From contig CAXIPT010000008.1 in the NCBI GenBank assembly GCA_964030475.1, positions 748,312-812,311 on the forward strand: DNA of 64,000 nt, given 5' to 3'. The notes under the pieces are model-generated. The model made no database searches, was not told the origin of the DNA, and saw only the letters and a list, made by a program, of their open reading frames with translations. Made by a program: the position numbers and the translations under genes. This document shows, piece by piece, positions 42,390 through 53,822 of this stretch (position 1 is its first letter; every line of letters begins with the position of its first letter). This stretch comes from Tethya wilhelma (lineage: Eukaryota > Porifera > Demospongiae > Tethyida > Tethyidae).

Positions 42390-45300
42390 ATGGTGCAGGC
42401 GATGCTGACCCCACCTACCTCCTGGCAGTGGCTGGAAAAGCAAAGAGAAGGGGGTGTGTTCATCAGGTAACTGTACACTCTGAAGTGCATCATAACTGTG
42501 TTTTCCTTTGTATAGGAGAAACTAAAGGCTGGCAGCAAACTGCAGAAAGTTACAGCTGTCTTGGAAATTCAGAGAATATGGAGGGGACACAGAACAAGGT
42601 ACTGTCTGACACATAGTCACTTGCACGGTTGAGAGTATCTCCTGTAATAGCTCTCTGAATTAATTTGCATCTTTTATAAATGAATAGGTGCAAGCTCCAT
42701 GCCATTCTACGAGGGAAGAAACAACCAGGCAGTAATGTTGCTTCACTCTCGAATATCACTCCCAAGAAAGTATGTTGGAACATCCAAGTTTGATGGTATC
42801 GTATGTTTTTGTTTGTTCATTGGTTTTAATGCTTTGCATCATTCCTGCAGTCATCCAGTAGCTCACGGTACCCACAAATAACATTCCAGTACAAGAAATA
42901 CCTCCAATGGTGTCAGGACCAAGGCCTGGATGAGCACTCTTCAGCCGTCCTCTCATTTCAAGACTACTCTGCTAGGATCATTCAGTCGTGGTGGAGAAGA
43001 TTGGCTCCTCTTAGAGTTAGTCACGATGAGTCCATGATGATTGAGAGTGTCAAAGTGGAGGGATTGTTGCCAAAGGTGTGGGATGAAGACACTGCAGCTG
43101 TTGCTATACAGAGAGTGTGGAGAAGATACAATGTGAGTTATATCTGACAGAATGATTCTATATTGGACCTCCCATGGAGCTTTATCAGTGTGGTGTTGTG
43201 AGTGAAGGCTTCCTCTTCTAATTCAGGATATGAAGGTGTTCAAGTTCTATCGTGATCTGATCAATTTCAAAGGGAAAGGGAGTCCGTCTTTGATGCTGAG
43301 GTGTATCAATCCAGCAGAGGTATGTATAATAAAAGAGTAATTCTATTATTAGCTACGTACAATGATATTGTGCACTTTCCTGTGTGTATGTGTGTGTGAT
43401 TACAGGCTAAGCTACTAGACAAAGCTGTTGGTGCTCATGTCAGATTTAGACTAGGAGGGGTAAGCTTGATTACCGTGTTACACATTAGCCTTGTACCCAG
43501 GCCCCTTCCTCTTTAAAAAATATGACTGAGAGAAAGGTCAAAGCAGAGAGCCTGGGTATGAGGCTAGTGTTACATTGTTACACTATGCGAGTGTTACATT
43601 GTTACACTATCTGTGGTCAAAACTAGCCTTGTACCCAGGCTCTTTCCTTTAAAAGATCAAAGGGGAGAGGCTGAGAGGCTAGGCACACAGTTTTGCATTG
43701 TACAAGGACTAACATTATTTCTAACATTCTCATTTATTTTGCGATCTCTCTATAGGCAAGTTTTCCACCTAATATCTACTACAAGGTGTACACCCATCGT
43801 CCTATCATTGACTTGTGTGCATACAGTCCACGAGACTATACTGCCATGGCTCTTAGAAAGAAACAGGCCAGAGATATTCATAATAAAGACCCCCGGGCAA
43901 TACAGGAAGGTGAGACCAGTGGGCTATATTTATATCATATTATAAGCAAAGTTTTGTGTGTGTGTGTGTAACGTAGGGTCACCGGAAGTGATGCGACCTC
44001 GAGCTAAAACGCTACTTTTTCTCTGGACTTTGAAAAATGCAAGCTATGAAAAGTGTGCCTAGAGAACTAGCTTAGATAGTACTAGCCTAGGATAGAATGG
44101 CAGGCGCTACAAGTATGGCTAACTTTTTTTGAGATCGCTGACAAGGCATACCAGTGGCGTCTGGATCCGACGAACAAGCGTGAAAGAGAAGCCAATCTTT
44201 CACAAAAGAAGCGTAGCGAGGGGAGAACTTTCGCTTCTAGGAGTCTGCTTCTCTGTCGCTGTACACGAAACACAGCTACTAGCCTAGCCAGATAACGAGT
44301 TTCTTTGCCAGCTGATTGCAAAAATGGCGGAAGTCGGAAAAGGATCGTCTGTGACGTCACGTAGTGAGGTAAATTGCTGAGCTGGCCAAAGCAAAGTAGC
44401 ACTAAGCAGTGCATATACACATGCAGCATTGCTTCCCTTTGAGTTTCCAATTGCTTATGCCAGTATTGATGTGATTGTTGTGTGTTGCTTCAACTGCAAA
44501 GGTTGTTCTAAGCCAACTGACCATAGAAGAATATTTATTATTATCATAGCTTTGCTCATCAATTTTATCTTACTATTGTTTGAGTTATAGTAACTGATCC
44601 TATAAACATACACAAACAAGGAGTGGGCGAGCGAAGCGAGCCCCACTCCTTGTAGATATTATGCACATATGGTTGTCATTTGTGCATGCCTGATGGTATA
44701 TGCAGACCGGGACAATTGGTATAAGAGGCATGAAAATAATGGCTGGAGACTTGTGTCTGATCGAGTAAGTACCACACACACACACATTTCACACAGTGAC
44801 TCTTAGTGAACATGTGGAAATAATTCTTTTGTATATAGATTTTTCTAAGCTCTTTTCAAGATGATGTAACAATCGAGACCTCATCTAAACCAGTAGATTT
44901 CCATTATTCCAAAGTAAGAAGGCATGATCATTAGTGTTTTCTCATTGTTTTGATGATGGTTTCCAATGATTTGGATTTTTTCAGGTTCAAAGAGGAGAGA
45001 CTATAAAGAAGAGAAAGAAACAGCGAAAGATAGACTGGCTACGAAAAATGTAACATGAATCACATAGCAATACCAGTGTATGAGTGTGAGTATGGTATAT
45101 CTCCTTCTCATTTCAATCAGGTACAGAGATGGAATGCTTGAAGCTCGTAAAGGTCTCAGTGAAACAACCACCTCAGCTGTGAACATGGCAACACAGGAAC
45201 TAGTGGAATTGACAGAGGATCACGGTGCTGAGGTGGTGGAGGAGAGGGACGTGGATGAACTGTTGGGGTGGACAAACGGACTCAACTATGACGAGTCAGT

Positions 45301-45622
45301 GATCATGAATGGATGCATTCCAATCTGATTTGTCTTGTATCTCTACATGACATTGTACCCATGGTTATGTGTGTTGATCTCTGTACATATTCACTGCTTG
45401 TGTTCAGGTACATTGAAGACTGGCATCTATCTGCTTCGACCGGTTTCTCAGATCGTAAGTTAGTAAATTTATTTATTTACTTTCTTAATGTAGACAAAAA
45501 TAATAAAGACTGGTAATATAGTTATGTACATTAAATCTTTTAACTTGTGTAAATGTGCAGACAAACACCAAGTATTACTGTCGGAGGATGATCCATTTGG
45601 ACTGACTTTACAACAGAGATGA
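42390..45622 (+). CDS. C11orf65/MFI homologue with IQ motifs, about 428 aa
   Basis: Downstream exons join cleanly: 42688-42769, 42851-43132, 43227-43319, 43406-43459, 43756-43909, 44706-44764, 44839-44913, 44985-45049, 45121-45294, 45408-45454, 45561-45622. The first two (42390-42466, then 42536-42598) are less certain, because the stronger acceptor at 42,515 breaks the frame and a weaker one at 42,535 keeps it. Three IQ-like helices (VLEIQRIWRGHRTR, ARIIQSWWRR, AVAIQRVWRRYN) precede a core that matches human C11orf65: INPAEAKLLDKAVGAHVRFR, FPPNIYYKVYTHRPIIDLCA, NWYKRHENNGWR, LGWTNGLNYDEYI. The human protein is described as a mitochondrial fission factor interactor. The sponge form has extra N-terminal IQ motifs. 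A dispersed repeat sits in the intron at 43,910-44,705. Confidence 0.85.
43486..43565. mobile_element. Fold-back element of the TAGCCTTGT family
   Basis: TAGCCTTGTACCCAGGC at the left and GCCTGGGTATGAGGCTA at the right are near-perfect inverted copies. It is in an MFI-gene intron. Confidence 0.75.
43623..43682. mobile_element. Second fold-back element of the same family
   Basis: CTAGCCTTGTACCCAGGCTC has a decayed inverted partner (GAGAGGCTGAGAGGCTAG). It lies about 60 bp from the previous element. Confidence 0.6.
43932..44656 (-). mobile_element. Dispersed hairpin-ended element, copy 2 (inverted)
   Basis: This is the reverse complement of 3339-4140. It keeps the terminal hairpin (AAGGAGTGGG, inner GCGAAGCGAG, CCCACTCCTT at 44,620-44,653) and the TATTATAAGC-rich other end. 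The microsatellite here is (GT)n instead of (ACGG)n. It is inserted in an MFI-gene intron. Open frames across it are not conserved between copies. Confidence 0.75.
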
Positions 45623-45745
45623 CAAAAACAAAAAAGGAAAAACAACAAGAAGTTTAAAATCACTGTTTATTTCAATAACAAAATACACCATGTGCACAAT
45701 AATAATTTCACCAAAACATTGATAATTACATCAGGGGTGGGGGGG

Positions 45746-47275
45746 CTAATGAAATGAATGACGTTCAGCTGTAGACCCAAAAGCCGATCTTGAATTTGCC
45801 AGTTGTGTTGAATACATTTTGAAATTGCGGTGTCTCAAGGAGCTTGTACGACTTGGGATTTGATAGAGGCTCTCTTGAGATGTGATACGACTCGTACTCA
45901 TCAAAGATTCACCATCATGAGAGATGTAACCAGATTCGTGATCACTCATGGGCGAAGCAACACGATCAGTAACGTTTCTATAGAGTGCATTGTAGTAAGA
46001 GATGGGCTGGCTAAACAGATTAGTTGTCGGTTCAGTGAGAGAGTGAGACCTTCCCGATCCATTCATGGGCTGTTCCTCTTCCAGTAGAATAGTCGGTTTT
46101 GTGTGAATCTGAGTCAATAGATGGCGAGGTGCAGAATAGGATCGTACTCGAGGAATGGGCAGTGTTTGATCACTTCGATGCATCAATGGACTATTATCCA
46201 TCGGAGCAATGGGCTCATTCTCTTCAGTTTCGATTGGATCAATCGGAGAAGAGATCAGCTTTGTGTAATCCTTGCCGATCAAGATTGGTGAAGGTGAACG
46301 AAAGTGTGCAGTTGAATGCACCGTTGAGGTGTATGGGGAAGTTGGTTTGCTGGGTGATTCTGTGTCCCTGGGTAGCTCATCGTAGCAGTAGTAGTGTAAG
46401 GAGCATGCTCCTCCTGGGCTTAGCAACGGGGATGGCTCTTCAGTAAGACTGAGTATGTGCAGTGATGGAAGTACATCTGGTTCCGTAGAGGGAGAGCTGC
46501 TGTTTTGATCAGCAGCAGTGTCTGTGTGTCGTTTTGAATGGAAAAGCTGCTTAAAGAATTTCTTTGCTTTATGAAATCTGCACTTATGAGTAGAAGCATT
46601 TCCTGCATTGCTGCAATTCGGTAGAGATTGTGCTCGAACTTCTCGTGATGGTGAAGTAGATCTTGAGTTACTAGTGTGTTCAAGAAGGTCAGGCTCTGAA
46701 AAGAATGGCCGAGAAGCTTGCAAACCTTCCTCAGTGACCTTGCTGTTTGGTGGTTCATCAGAGTCTTCAGTGGCAACCTCAGGAGGAGTGTTTGAGTGAA
46801 TTGATGTTGGGGAACTAGTGGAAGTGTTGTTCTTCAGTTCTGGACTCGAAGGAGCAGTGACTGTACAAGAGTGGTTCAAATCGAGTGACCCAGCACCACT
46901 GTAAATGGATAAGATTTCTGCCTCTTCTGCAGTCAAGGAGTTCCTTTCGATGCCCATCAAACTGCTATTGTTGGAGAGTCTATTGAGATCTACTAGAGAG
47001 GTATCGCCATCCCCTAACTCACTGGTACTGCTCTTAGGAGTCAGCTCACTCAGGGAGGACACAGTGCCAATGCTCTCATTGGAAAATGCTGCATACATGG
47101 GGATCGGGAGACCACGAGGTGGATGTTTATTGGAGGCAGGTCCTTGAACTGGTTCATGCTGAGCTTCTTCGACCACATTCTCAGGAACAATTGGCTTCTG
47201 TCGATAATACAAACGGTCATAAAGGAATTGATGTAAAGATGGTATGAAGGATAAAGGTACAAAATTCCCCCCCAT
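45746..47275 (-). CDS. Ser/Thr-rich orphan protein, 509 aa
   Basis: A single open frame. After a short hydrophobic start (FVPLSFIPSLHQFLYDRLYY) the protein is almost wholly low-complexity Ser/Thr/Pro/Asn with scattered basic motifs such as RVRSYSAPR and GRSHSLTEP, which look like phospho-dependent 14-3-3-type sites. It has no recognised domain. An alternative reading is that the coding part starts after an acceptor (ATCGACAG) near 47,196 and is a terminal exon of another transcript. I could not splice it in frame to the CARD gene, which ends 190 bp upstream. Confidence 0.6.
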   Translation of the reverse strand: MGGNFVPLSFIPSLHQFLYDRLYYRQKPIVPENVVEEAQHEPVQGPASNKHPPRGLPIPMYAAFSNESIGTVSSLSELTPKSSTSELGDGDTSLVDLNRLSNNSSLMGIERNSLTAEEAEILSIYSGAGSLDLNHSCTVTAPSSPELKNNTSTSSPTSIHSNTPPEVATEDSDEPPNSKVTEEGLQASRPFFSEPDLLEHTSNSRSTSPSREVRAQSLPNCSNAGNASTHKCRFHKAKKFFKQLFHSKRHTDTAADQNSSSPSTEPDVLPSLHILSLTEEPSPLLSPGGACSLHYYCYDELPRDTESPSKPTSPYTSTVHSTAHFRSPSPILIGKDYTKLISSPIDPIETEENEPIAPMDNSPLMHRSDQTLPIPRVRSYSAPRHLLTQIHTKPTILLEEEQPMNGSGRSHSLTEPTTNLFSQPISYYNALYRNVTDRVASPMSDHESGYISHDGESLMSTSRITSQESLYQIPSRTSSLRHRNFKMYSTQLANSRSAFGSTAERHSFH

Positions 47276-47464
47276 AAGTTATCCAGCTGGTGTGTGTGCT
47301 AGCTAGTGTAAGCTGACGGTGTTTATTTATAATAAATAATGTGAGGAATTTTCTGAATTAGGAGTGTGCTACATGCACTTTGCTATGGCAACAATACAAT
47401 AAAAGTACCAGAAAATACCCCATAGTGGAGCCAAGTCCTTTGTTGATGTGTATACAAATTAACC

Positions 47465-49528
47465 TTATTTGATTCTTAATTGCTCACGTACTTTATTGAA
47501 TTTGAGTTCTTTCCCACCAACATAGACCAATGTTACATCCTCCTGAGCCAAAATATCTTGCAAACGACTGACCTCTAAGAGAACATACTCGACAATAGAG
47601 GCTGGGATAGCCCATGTAAACTTCATACATCCTTCTTCTACAGATTTCAGTATGAATACTTCAGGCTCGAGCTTCAAAAGACTCGAGAGCTTGCTTTGAA
47701 AGATGGCAATGTCTTGAGCTTTTCTAGACATGTAATCCCACTCAACTTTCACAATGAGGTGGTCAAAACCGGGAGGGATTCCAGTGGTGAGGGAAAAGTG
47801 TGGGCACTGATATACAATGATTGTTTCAAAGTAGTGAGTAAGTTCACATTCGTAGTCGCTGATCAGTTGCTCTCCGTCTTCTTTGCCAAATTCAGTCGCA
47901 GCAAACTTCAAGAGGCCGTAGTTATACCACGAGGAATAGCTATGGAGGCATTCAATGAGTAAGTGCAGTGTGCTTGCTTTTGCTATATCACTTGTTGGAC
48001 TGAATATCTTGATGTTTTCTTCTCTGGAGCGATCTCTCAAGCAGCCAAGATAGAGAAGGGTCATACGTACCTCTTCCACTGGAACTTGCTTTTGCTTCAA
48101 GAGACGAAAGATTCCAAGAACAAGGCTTGCAAATTTCATGATAATTCCCTCATTTGCTTGAACGACTTTGCACCTCAAGGCAGACTTTTTGGGATCAGCA
48201 ATGTGTTCATCATTTCCTACCAGCTCAAGTGAGTGCCTTTGATGATGAGTGGGCATCTTTAGTAGGCCACCAATGGGTGAATCATTGTATGCGGTGTGTT
48301 GGGAAGGTACAGGATTGGATGATGACTCACTAGGAAGAAAGATGCCATCTGTCTCCACTTTTTCAGAAGGGAGTACTGGATCTGCATGTAGGGAGAGTAT
48401 ATGTGTCGAGTAGGTACATAATACATTATAATATTATAGTAGGGAATTTTTGTTTAACTATGTATGATCAATTATCATGACATAATATTATACTCTTATT
48501 ATAGCTTAGCAGTACAGTTCTGTATAATATTAGCTACTAGTGTAACCACATGATGTGCTTGTGCCATTATTTTGCCATACTCTTGGCAGCTGGAGTGCAA
48601 TAAATTCCTTAATTGCACAAGGAATCGTGTGGTTATCTGCTAATGGTATCATTTTATGGAGGAACAGACACAAATTAGCTTAATAGGCTTATTTTTTAGA
48701 GGGATTAAAATACAAAATGAAGGCTATAGTTTACATGATTTTTAATTATATGCAGGAGTCCAATTACTAAAACCACAGAGGGTGTTACTAATTAAAAATC
48801 ATGTTTGATTACATGACCAGTATATACATGAACTGCTGTAATTGCACTCCTAGTGTGTAGGATCTAGAAGAAATTTATTGTGACTCCATGATGATTCTTA
48901 TTAGAATGACTGAGTGGTGTCTAGCAATAATGGGAACAATTTCCATGCAGCACGGAACATTAGTATAAGTATTCATCAAAGAATAGCTAGTCATAATTGT
49001 TGCTAGAGTTCAAAGTTATCACAGCTGTCTCACTCCCACACCAGTGACAGTATGCATTGTGTGACATTTATAGTTTACAAACCATTATGTTTACAGCAGA
49101 TTTATACAAGAATTGCACCATCAGCATTAGTAATCATTGTGAATTAAACAAACCGTGACGACATGTAACTTGATGCGAAAACAACATGACATACCTGTCC
49201 GTATTTGGGCTAGGCGGTCCTCCAGAGCTTGGATTATCGGTTCGTGTCCTTTATGTGGGTCATTCTCCATTGAAATCTTCAAGACCTCTAAGAACTGGTG
49301 TTCATGACCTGGTCCTTTCCTCTTGAGAATCTTGATTAGATTTTCTACAACTTGTTTTGTTGTGTTGCCAGGAGTGATCTCAAGCGTTTCAAATTCATCT
49401 TCGGTTAGCATGTGTTGCTGTCGAAGGTACGGTCTGAGGTTTGGTACATTCAAGTAGCGTACCATGTCAGTGTAGACTGAATCAAGAGCACTAGTACTAG
49501 TACTGGTACATGCTGACCCTGAAGCCAT
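47465..49528 (-). CDS. CARD protein with a sponge-type C-terminal domain, 416 aa
   Basis: Two exons, 49528-49195 and 48381-47465, join in frame (phase 1). Residues about 15-105 form a six-helix death-fold domain of CARD type (DMVRYLNVPNLRPYLRQQHM, LTEDEFETLEI, KQVVENLIKILKRKG). The rest has a helical region, then YSSWYNYGLLKFAATEFG, FETIIVYQCPHF, IPPGFDHLIVKVEW and FILKSVEEGCMKFTWAIP, ending LVYVGGKEL. I recall this arrangement as common in uncharacterised sponge proteins joined to death-fold or ankyrin modules. That is memory, not a search. It is probably an apoptosis/innate-immunity adaptor, with the CARD as the interaction surface. Confidence 0.78.
48382..49194 (-). other. Intron of the CARD gene
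   Basis: AT-rich, with donor GTATGT and acceptor TGCATGCAG on the minus strand. No element was recognised. Confidence 0.6.
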
Positions 49529-50336
49529 TGTTCCTCTATCAGTTTATAGGTGACAAGTATCGACTGGTTTACATTCACTGACTCACACCAACCACTAAAG
49601 ACAGCTGGAGAATGGAAAGGGGGCATGTTAATACAAATAATAAATTCGATCATAATAAGACTGCAGATTGTTAGGCTGATAATTAATGCTTACCTCACTG
49701 ATTTGATGCGATACTATAAACTGTTGCAGAGACGCAATATGGTAGATTCCACAGTTCCAAGTTGATTTTTGGACTTTGAGCCAGTTGAGGAAAATAATCT
49801 TCAATCAAAGTCTGTATTCTAAACGGCAGAGATGTCAAACATTGGTTCAGCCATAGCTCAGCATAAAATATAATTCATGCATAGCGTATTTTTTATAGCT
49901 TGTCAGATAACGCCAGCTCAGCTACGTGACGAAGGAGGAGGGTCTAGCTCGATAGACTACTGATTTTGCTGAATCATGAATTTTTGTGCATGTGGGAGTG
50001 AAATGGGCGGAGTCTGGTTTACTGGTCGAGCTAGCTGAAGAAATCAGAATTGTGCAAGGGAATTTCAGGATTTGCAGGTGAGTACTCGAGTATCAAACGG
50101 TTGATATAAACATTTTGTTTAGTAATTAATGTAAGACTCACTGTGGAGTGATTGTCCAATGGTGTATGCATTGGATAGAGATGGGAGTGTAAAATTATTT
50201 ATCCAGGCCCCTCCCCCTACAAGGGAAGGCTTTGCTGCGGTCTGGGTATGGTGTGGGTATATAATCTACGGTATTACGACCAAAGTGTGCAGGTAGCATG
50301 GCATATCTTTTTTTTTTTTTTTTTTAGGCCATAAAA
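49529..50336. promoter_or_regulatory. Divergent upstream region of the CARD (-) and Pmp-like (+) genes, with a 5' UTR intron
   Basis: A probable 5' UTR exon ends at 50,077 (TTTGCAG then GTGAGT). The acceptor follows a T-run (TTTAG) at about 50,327, nine bases before the start codon. A degenerate CCAGGCCCCTCCCCC fold-back relic lies in the UTR intron near 50,200. Confidence 0.5.
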
Positions 50337-53300
50337 ATGATCAGAGTTCAGCAACCTTTATCATCTCTCCTGCTGCTGGCTCTCCTGGTGTTGATCACTT
50401 TGGATCAAGGCTCCTGTGACACTTTCTACATCATTACGTCACCTGGCAACTATTGTCCTGACCAATACCTCACTCCAGGCCACAACCAGAGCTCCTGTCT
50501 CACTCTCTCTGAGTTTGTTAGTCTCCAAACTAACAGCTCACAACTTCAAGATCCTGAAACTCTCATCCTAACCCTCGAACCAGGCAACCACACCTTGAGT
50601 TCACTTCTCTCAGTTCCCACCAGCATATCCTCCTTCACTGTTTTGGCTGCAAATTTCTCATCATCAGTAACTGTCCTCTGTATGAATGACTCTGGACTTC
50701 AAATTTCTACTGTTGACCATGTTCTCATTGAAGGAGTAGACTTCGTTGGTTGTGAAGCAAACAAAGTTGAGTTTGTGACGAATTTTACACTCCAAGATTT
50801 CATCTTCTATCGTTCAACACTCAGTCTTGAAAATGTACAAAATATATCGATTGTAGGAGGTCTGTTTTCCTCCAATGCTTTCGTAAGAACAACCCTGTAT
50901 GTCTACAGAAGCACTTTGTATCTGATAGAGACTGATTTTGTCAACAACAGCGGAGACGTTGCTGGTGCTTTAGCGGTCAATCATACCAATACTTTTATCA
51001 ACCAATGTACGTTTTTGAACAACAGTGTTCTGGACTCTTCATACTGTGGTGGTGCTATCTATGCTACCAATCTTAACAGGTTTGGTTTTGGCTCGGGTGC
51101 GGAAACGCTGACAATTACTGGAAGCAACTTCACTGCAAATAATGCAATAGGTACTGGATTTTCAATATCCAATGGTGGTGCTATTTGTTGGGCTGAATAT
51201 GGATCACTTCTAATTTCCAATAGTTCTTTTGAAAGAAACGGAGCAAAGCTTTATGGTGGAGCAGTATACGTCATAAGCCGTAACACTGTAGCAAATCTGA
51301 GAACAATTCAGATTGAGACAAGTCAGTTCATAAGCAACACTGTTGATGATACAATAAGAGATGGCTCTGGTGCGGTGCACATAGATGGAGCTAGTGGTGT
51401 TCTTGTGAAGGTTGATCAGTGCAACTTTACGAACAATGTCGGAGGTGTAAAGCTTGAATCAGGTCCGGTTGTTTTCAATAGCACTCAGAGTGAATTCACA
51501 AATAACACCGGACGGGCACTGTACCTCACACAAGACCGAATTCTCTTTGATGGCCGCGTTATTATCGATAGATGCAACTTTACAAAGAACTTTGATCATT
51601 CATTCGATTATGATTCTCCAGACATAGAAGGTGGAGGAGCAATCGCCATTAAATCTGGGACTGTATTTTCTGCTTATAGATACACAGTCCAGATCAATGA
51701 AAGTACATTCGAATATAACCATGCAAATGCTAGTGGTGGTGCAATCAAAATAGTTGTTCAGGGCAGAGAAGGCTCTACTACAGCTGTTCAAGTCAATCAT
51801 TGCTTTTTTGTGCACAACAATTGCCGCTACAACAGTTATACAACTCGTGCGGATGAGATAAGCCAAGGAGGTGCTTTAAGTGTTCAGATGACAGGATCCA
51901 CAAGTGTAACATCCATAACTAACAGTTTCTTTATCAATAACAAGTGCAAAACAAACCGATACTATTCTTTTGCAGAACAGTACAATTTATCCCCATTTTT
52001 GAAAGGAGGTGCTCTTGCACTTGCTGCAGAAAGGATAGATATCAGCCAGTCAGTCTTTTTACACAATAAAGCAAACATTGGAGGAGCTCTCTATATCAAT
52101 AGAACATCTGAATTACTGATCAGTGATTCAACCTTTGAAGAGAACATGAATGTCATACCAGCACCTGAATACGATTCAACGAAAGTTTCAGCTGGTGTTA
52201 TTTTTATTAGCATGAACACTAATTCTACAGCCATTGAGAGGAGTGTCTTTCTGAACAACTCTGCCTCCAAGTGTGGAGTGATGGACTTCAACCGTGAAGC
52301 GTATCGTGGATTCAATCCTATGTCCATTTTAGATTGCGACTTTGAAAATAACCAAGCCACACAAAATGAAGGTGGTGTGTTTTGCTTTACAAGAGGAGAA
52401 GTGTCTGTATCCAACAGCACATTCATCAGTAACTCAGCCAATACAAATGGTGGTGTCATTTCAGCCGTGAACACACACCTCATGACAATTTCCATCTTCA
52501 GGCAAAACACAGCTGGGATGGATGGTGGTGCATTCTATGGCAGTGGTGACTACAATGTTAGTAGATCTCTCTTTCTAGAGAACAGAGCTGCAGGAAATGG
52601 AGGAGCTGTGTGTCTAGACCAAGGTGGTCAAGCAAGAATGAGTGATTCCGCATTCATCCGTAACAATGCTAGTAGTGGAGGAGCATTGAGTGTGGCTGGG
52701 TTCAGGTTAGAACTTGAGGACATTGTGGCAGTCAACAACACTGCAGAGGTGAATGGAGATGTGATGACATCGTGCAAGAGTGCTGCCGTCCTTCCTGAAG
52801 ATCTTGAGGACCTTCTTTTCATCCAAGTTGATCCCAATTATTGCAGCGATGACAGCTACTGCATCTTCTACAACGAACAGTTCCAGGATTCCACCAATGG
52901 CACTGACATTGAATATGTGAAAGATGCTCAACAATACATCTCTCCATCCACCGATAGTCAAAATGGAACTATATACTTTGAGAGCCTCCAGCAATATGCT
53001 GAAAGAGACCCTCAAATAGTGATCTTGAACTTGAAACTTGAGCTACTCCGTGCAAGTGAAGAAGACCTCTTGTACCATCTTGAAGATTCTGATTTATATT
53101 TCCAATACTTGGGGTCACTGGAGATCATTGGTAATGGTGCTACTGTTGTCTGCAACAATGAGAGCGAGATTTACATACATACGGTCATCAGTGCTAACGT
53201 AAGTGATGTTACCTTCATTGGATGTGATTTATTGACCAGTTCCGTGACCAATTTGATGTTACACAATGTAACATTTCTTAACGAGACCAGTGAAACAACT

Positions 53301-53822
53301 GCTGAACCAACGACATACCCGACATTGCCAACAACACAAGATGTCACCACTGTAGCTACAACAAGCATCTCTGAAACTACTGCTACTACCACTGCTGAAA
53401 TGACTACAACTACTTCTTCAAGCAGCACGACAGGAAGTGAATCTCCTGAATCAACCACAAGTTCAGTTGATATGACAACTACTTCCACCAGTTCAGCTGA
53501 GACAACAATGGCAGAAATGACAACATCCATTCCTTCCAGCACAACCGAAAGCAAATTAACAACCAATCCAACTACTTCCACTAGTTCAGCTGAGACAACA
53601 ATGGCAGAAATGACAACATCCATTCCTTCCAGCACAACCGAAAGCAAATTAACAACCAATCCAACTACTTCCACTAGTTCAGCAGAGACAACAATGGAAG
53701 AAATGACCACAACTGGAAGCAAATCAACAACCAATTCACCAACTAGTTCAGCTGAGACAACAATGGCAGAAATGACCACAGCCAGCAGCACCAGTTCAGC
53801 TGAAACAACAATACCTTCCTGA
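50337..53822 (+). CDS. Secreted Pmp-like beta-helix protein A, truncated reading frame, 1161 aa
   Basis: A cleavable signal peptide (LSSLLLLALLVLITLDQGSC) opens the protein. From residue about 160 to 830 it carries many copies of the paired motifs GGA(I/L/V) and FxxN, the repeats of Chlamydia polymorphic membrane proteins, which fold as a right-handed parallel beta-helix. N-glycosylation sequons are abundant. From residue about 985 it is a Thr/Ser-rich stalk with units of the type TSTSSAETTMAEMTT. The frame then hits a stop at 53,820, exactly where a 1,024-bp duplication begins again, so it lacks the membrane anchor seen downstream. Compared with protein B (minus strand, 57,642) the second beta-helix is cut short. 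The likely role is a cell-surface or matrix adhesin, by analogy only. Confidence 0.85.
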   Translation: MIRVQQPLSSLLLLALLVLITLDQGSCDTFYIITSPGNYCPDQYLTPGHNQSSCLTLSEFVSLQTNSSQLQDPETLILTLEPGNHTLSSLLSVPTSISSFTVLAANFSSSVTVLCMNDSGLQISTVDHVLIEGVDFVGCEANKVEFVTNFTLQDFIFYRSTLSLENVQNISIVGGLFSSNAFVRTTLYVYRSTLYLIETDFVNNSGDVAGALAVNHTNTFINQCTFLNNSVLDSSYCGGAIYATNLNRFGFGSGAETLTITGSNFTANNAIGTGFSISNGGAICWAEYGSLLISNSSFERNGAKLYGGAVYVISRNTVANLRTIQIETSQFISNTVDDTIRDGSGAVHIDGASGVLVKVDQCNFTNNVGGVKLESGPVVFNSTQSEFTNNTGRALYLTQDRILFDGRVIIDRCNFTKNFDHSFDYDSPDIEGGGAIAIKSGTVFSAYRYTVQINESTFEYNHANASGGAIKIVVQGREGSTTAVQVNHCFFVHNNCRYNSYTTRADEISQGGALSVQMTGSTSVTSITNSFFINNKCKTNRYYSFAEQYNLSPFLKGGALALAAERIDISQSVFLHNKANIGGALYINRTSELLISDSTFEENMNVIPAPEYDSTKVSAGVIFISMNTNSTAIERSVFLNNSASKCGVMDFNREAYRGFNPMSILDCDFENNQATQNEGGVFCFTRGEVSVSNSTFISNSANTNGGVISAVNTHLMTISIFRQNTAGMDGGAFYGSGDYNVSRSLFLENRAAGNGGAVCLDQGGQARMSDSAFIRNNASSGGALSVAGFRLELEDIVAVNNTAEVNGDVMTSCKSAAVLPEDLEDLLFIQVDPNYCSDDSYCIFYNEQFQDSTNGTDIEYVKDAQQYISPSTDSQNGTIYFESLQQYAERDPQIVILNLKLELLRASEEDLLYHLEDSDLYFQYLGSLEIIGNGATVVCNNESEIYIHTVISANVSDVTFIGCDLLTSSVTNLMLHNVTFLNETSETTAEPTTYPTLPTTQDVTTVATTSISETTATTTAEMTTTTSSSSTTGSESPESTTSSVDMTTTSTSSAETTMAEMTTSIPSSTTESKLTTNPTTSTSSAETTMAEMTTSIPSSTTESKLTTNPTTSTSSAETTMEEMTTTGSKSTTNSPTSSAETTMAEMTTASSTSSAETTIPS

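Noticed and set aside
44082..44450. 122-codon ORF in the dispersed repeat, partly similar to 3631-3846
   Set aside because: Frames are not conserved between the two copies, so this is repeat DNA read by chance.
47275..47465. Splicing of the CARD gene to the S/T-rich ORF
   Set aside because: The only nearby donor (GTGAGC within the final codons) joined to the acceptor near 47,196 brings in a stop, so I keep them as separate genes.
53171..53791. Minus-strand ORFs of Val/Ser/Glu repeats (also 54,195-55,103)
   Set aside because: They are antisense shadows of the Thr/Ser coding VNTR of Pmp-like gene A.
53803..53822. Programmed frameshift joining the two parts of gene A
   Set aside because: The shift coincides exactly with the start of a near-identical duplication, and the alternative frame is closed shortly upstream. 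Duplication explains it better.
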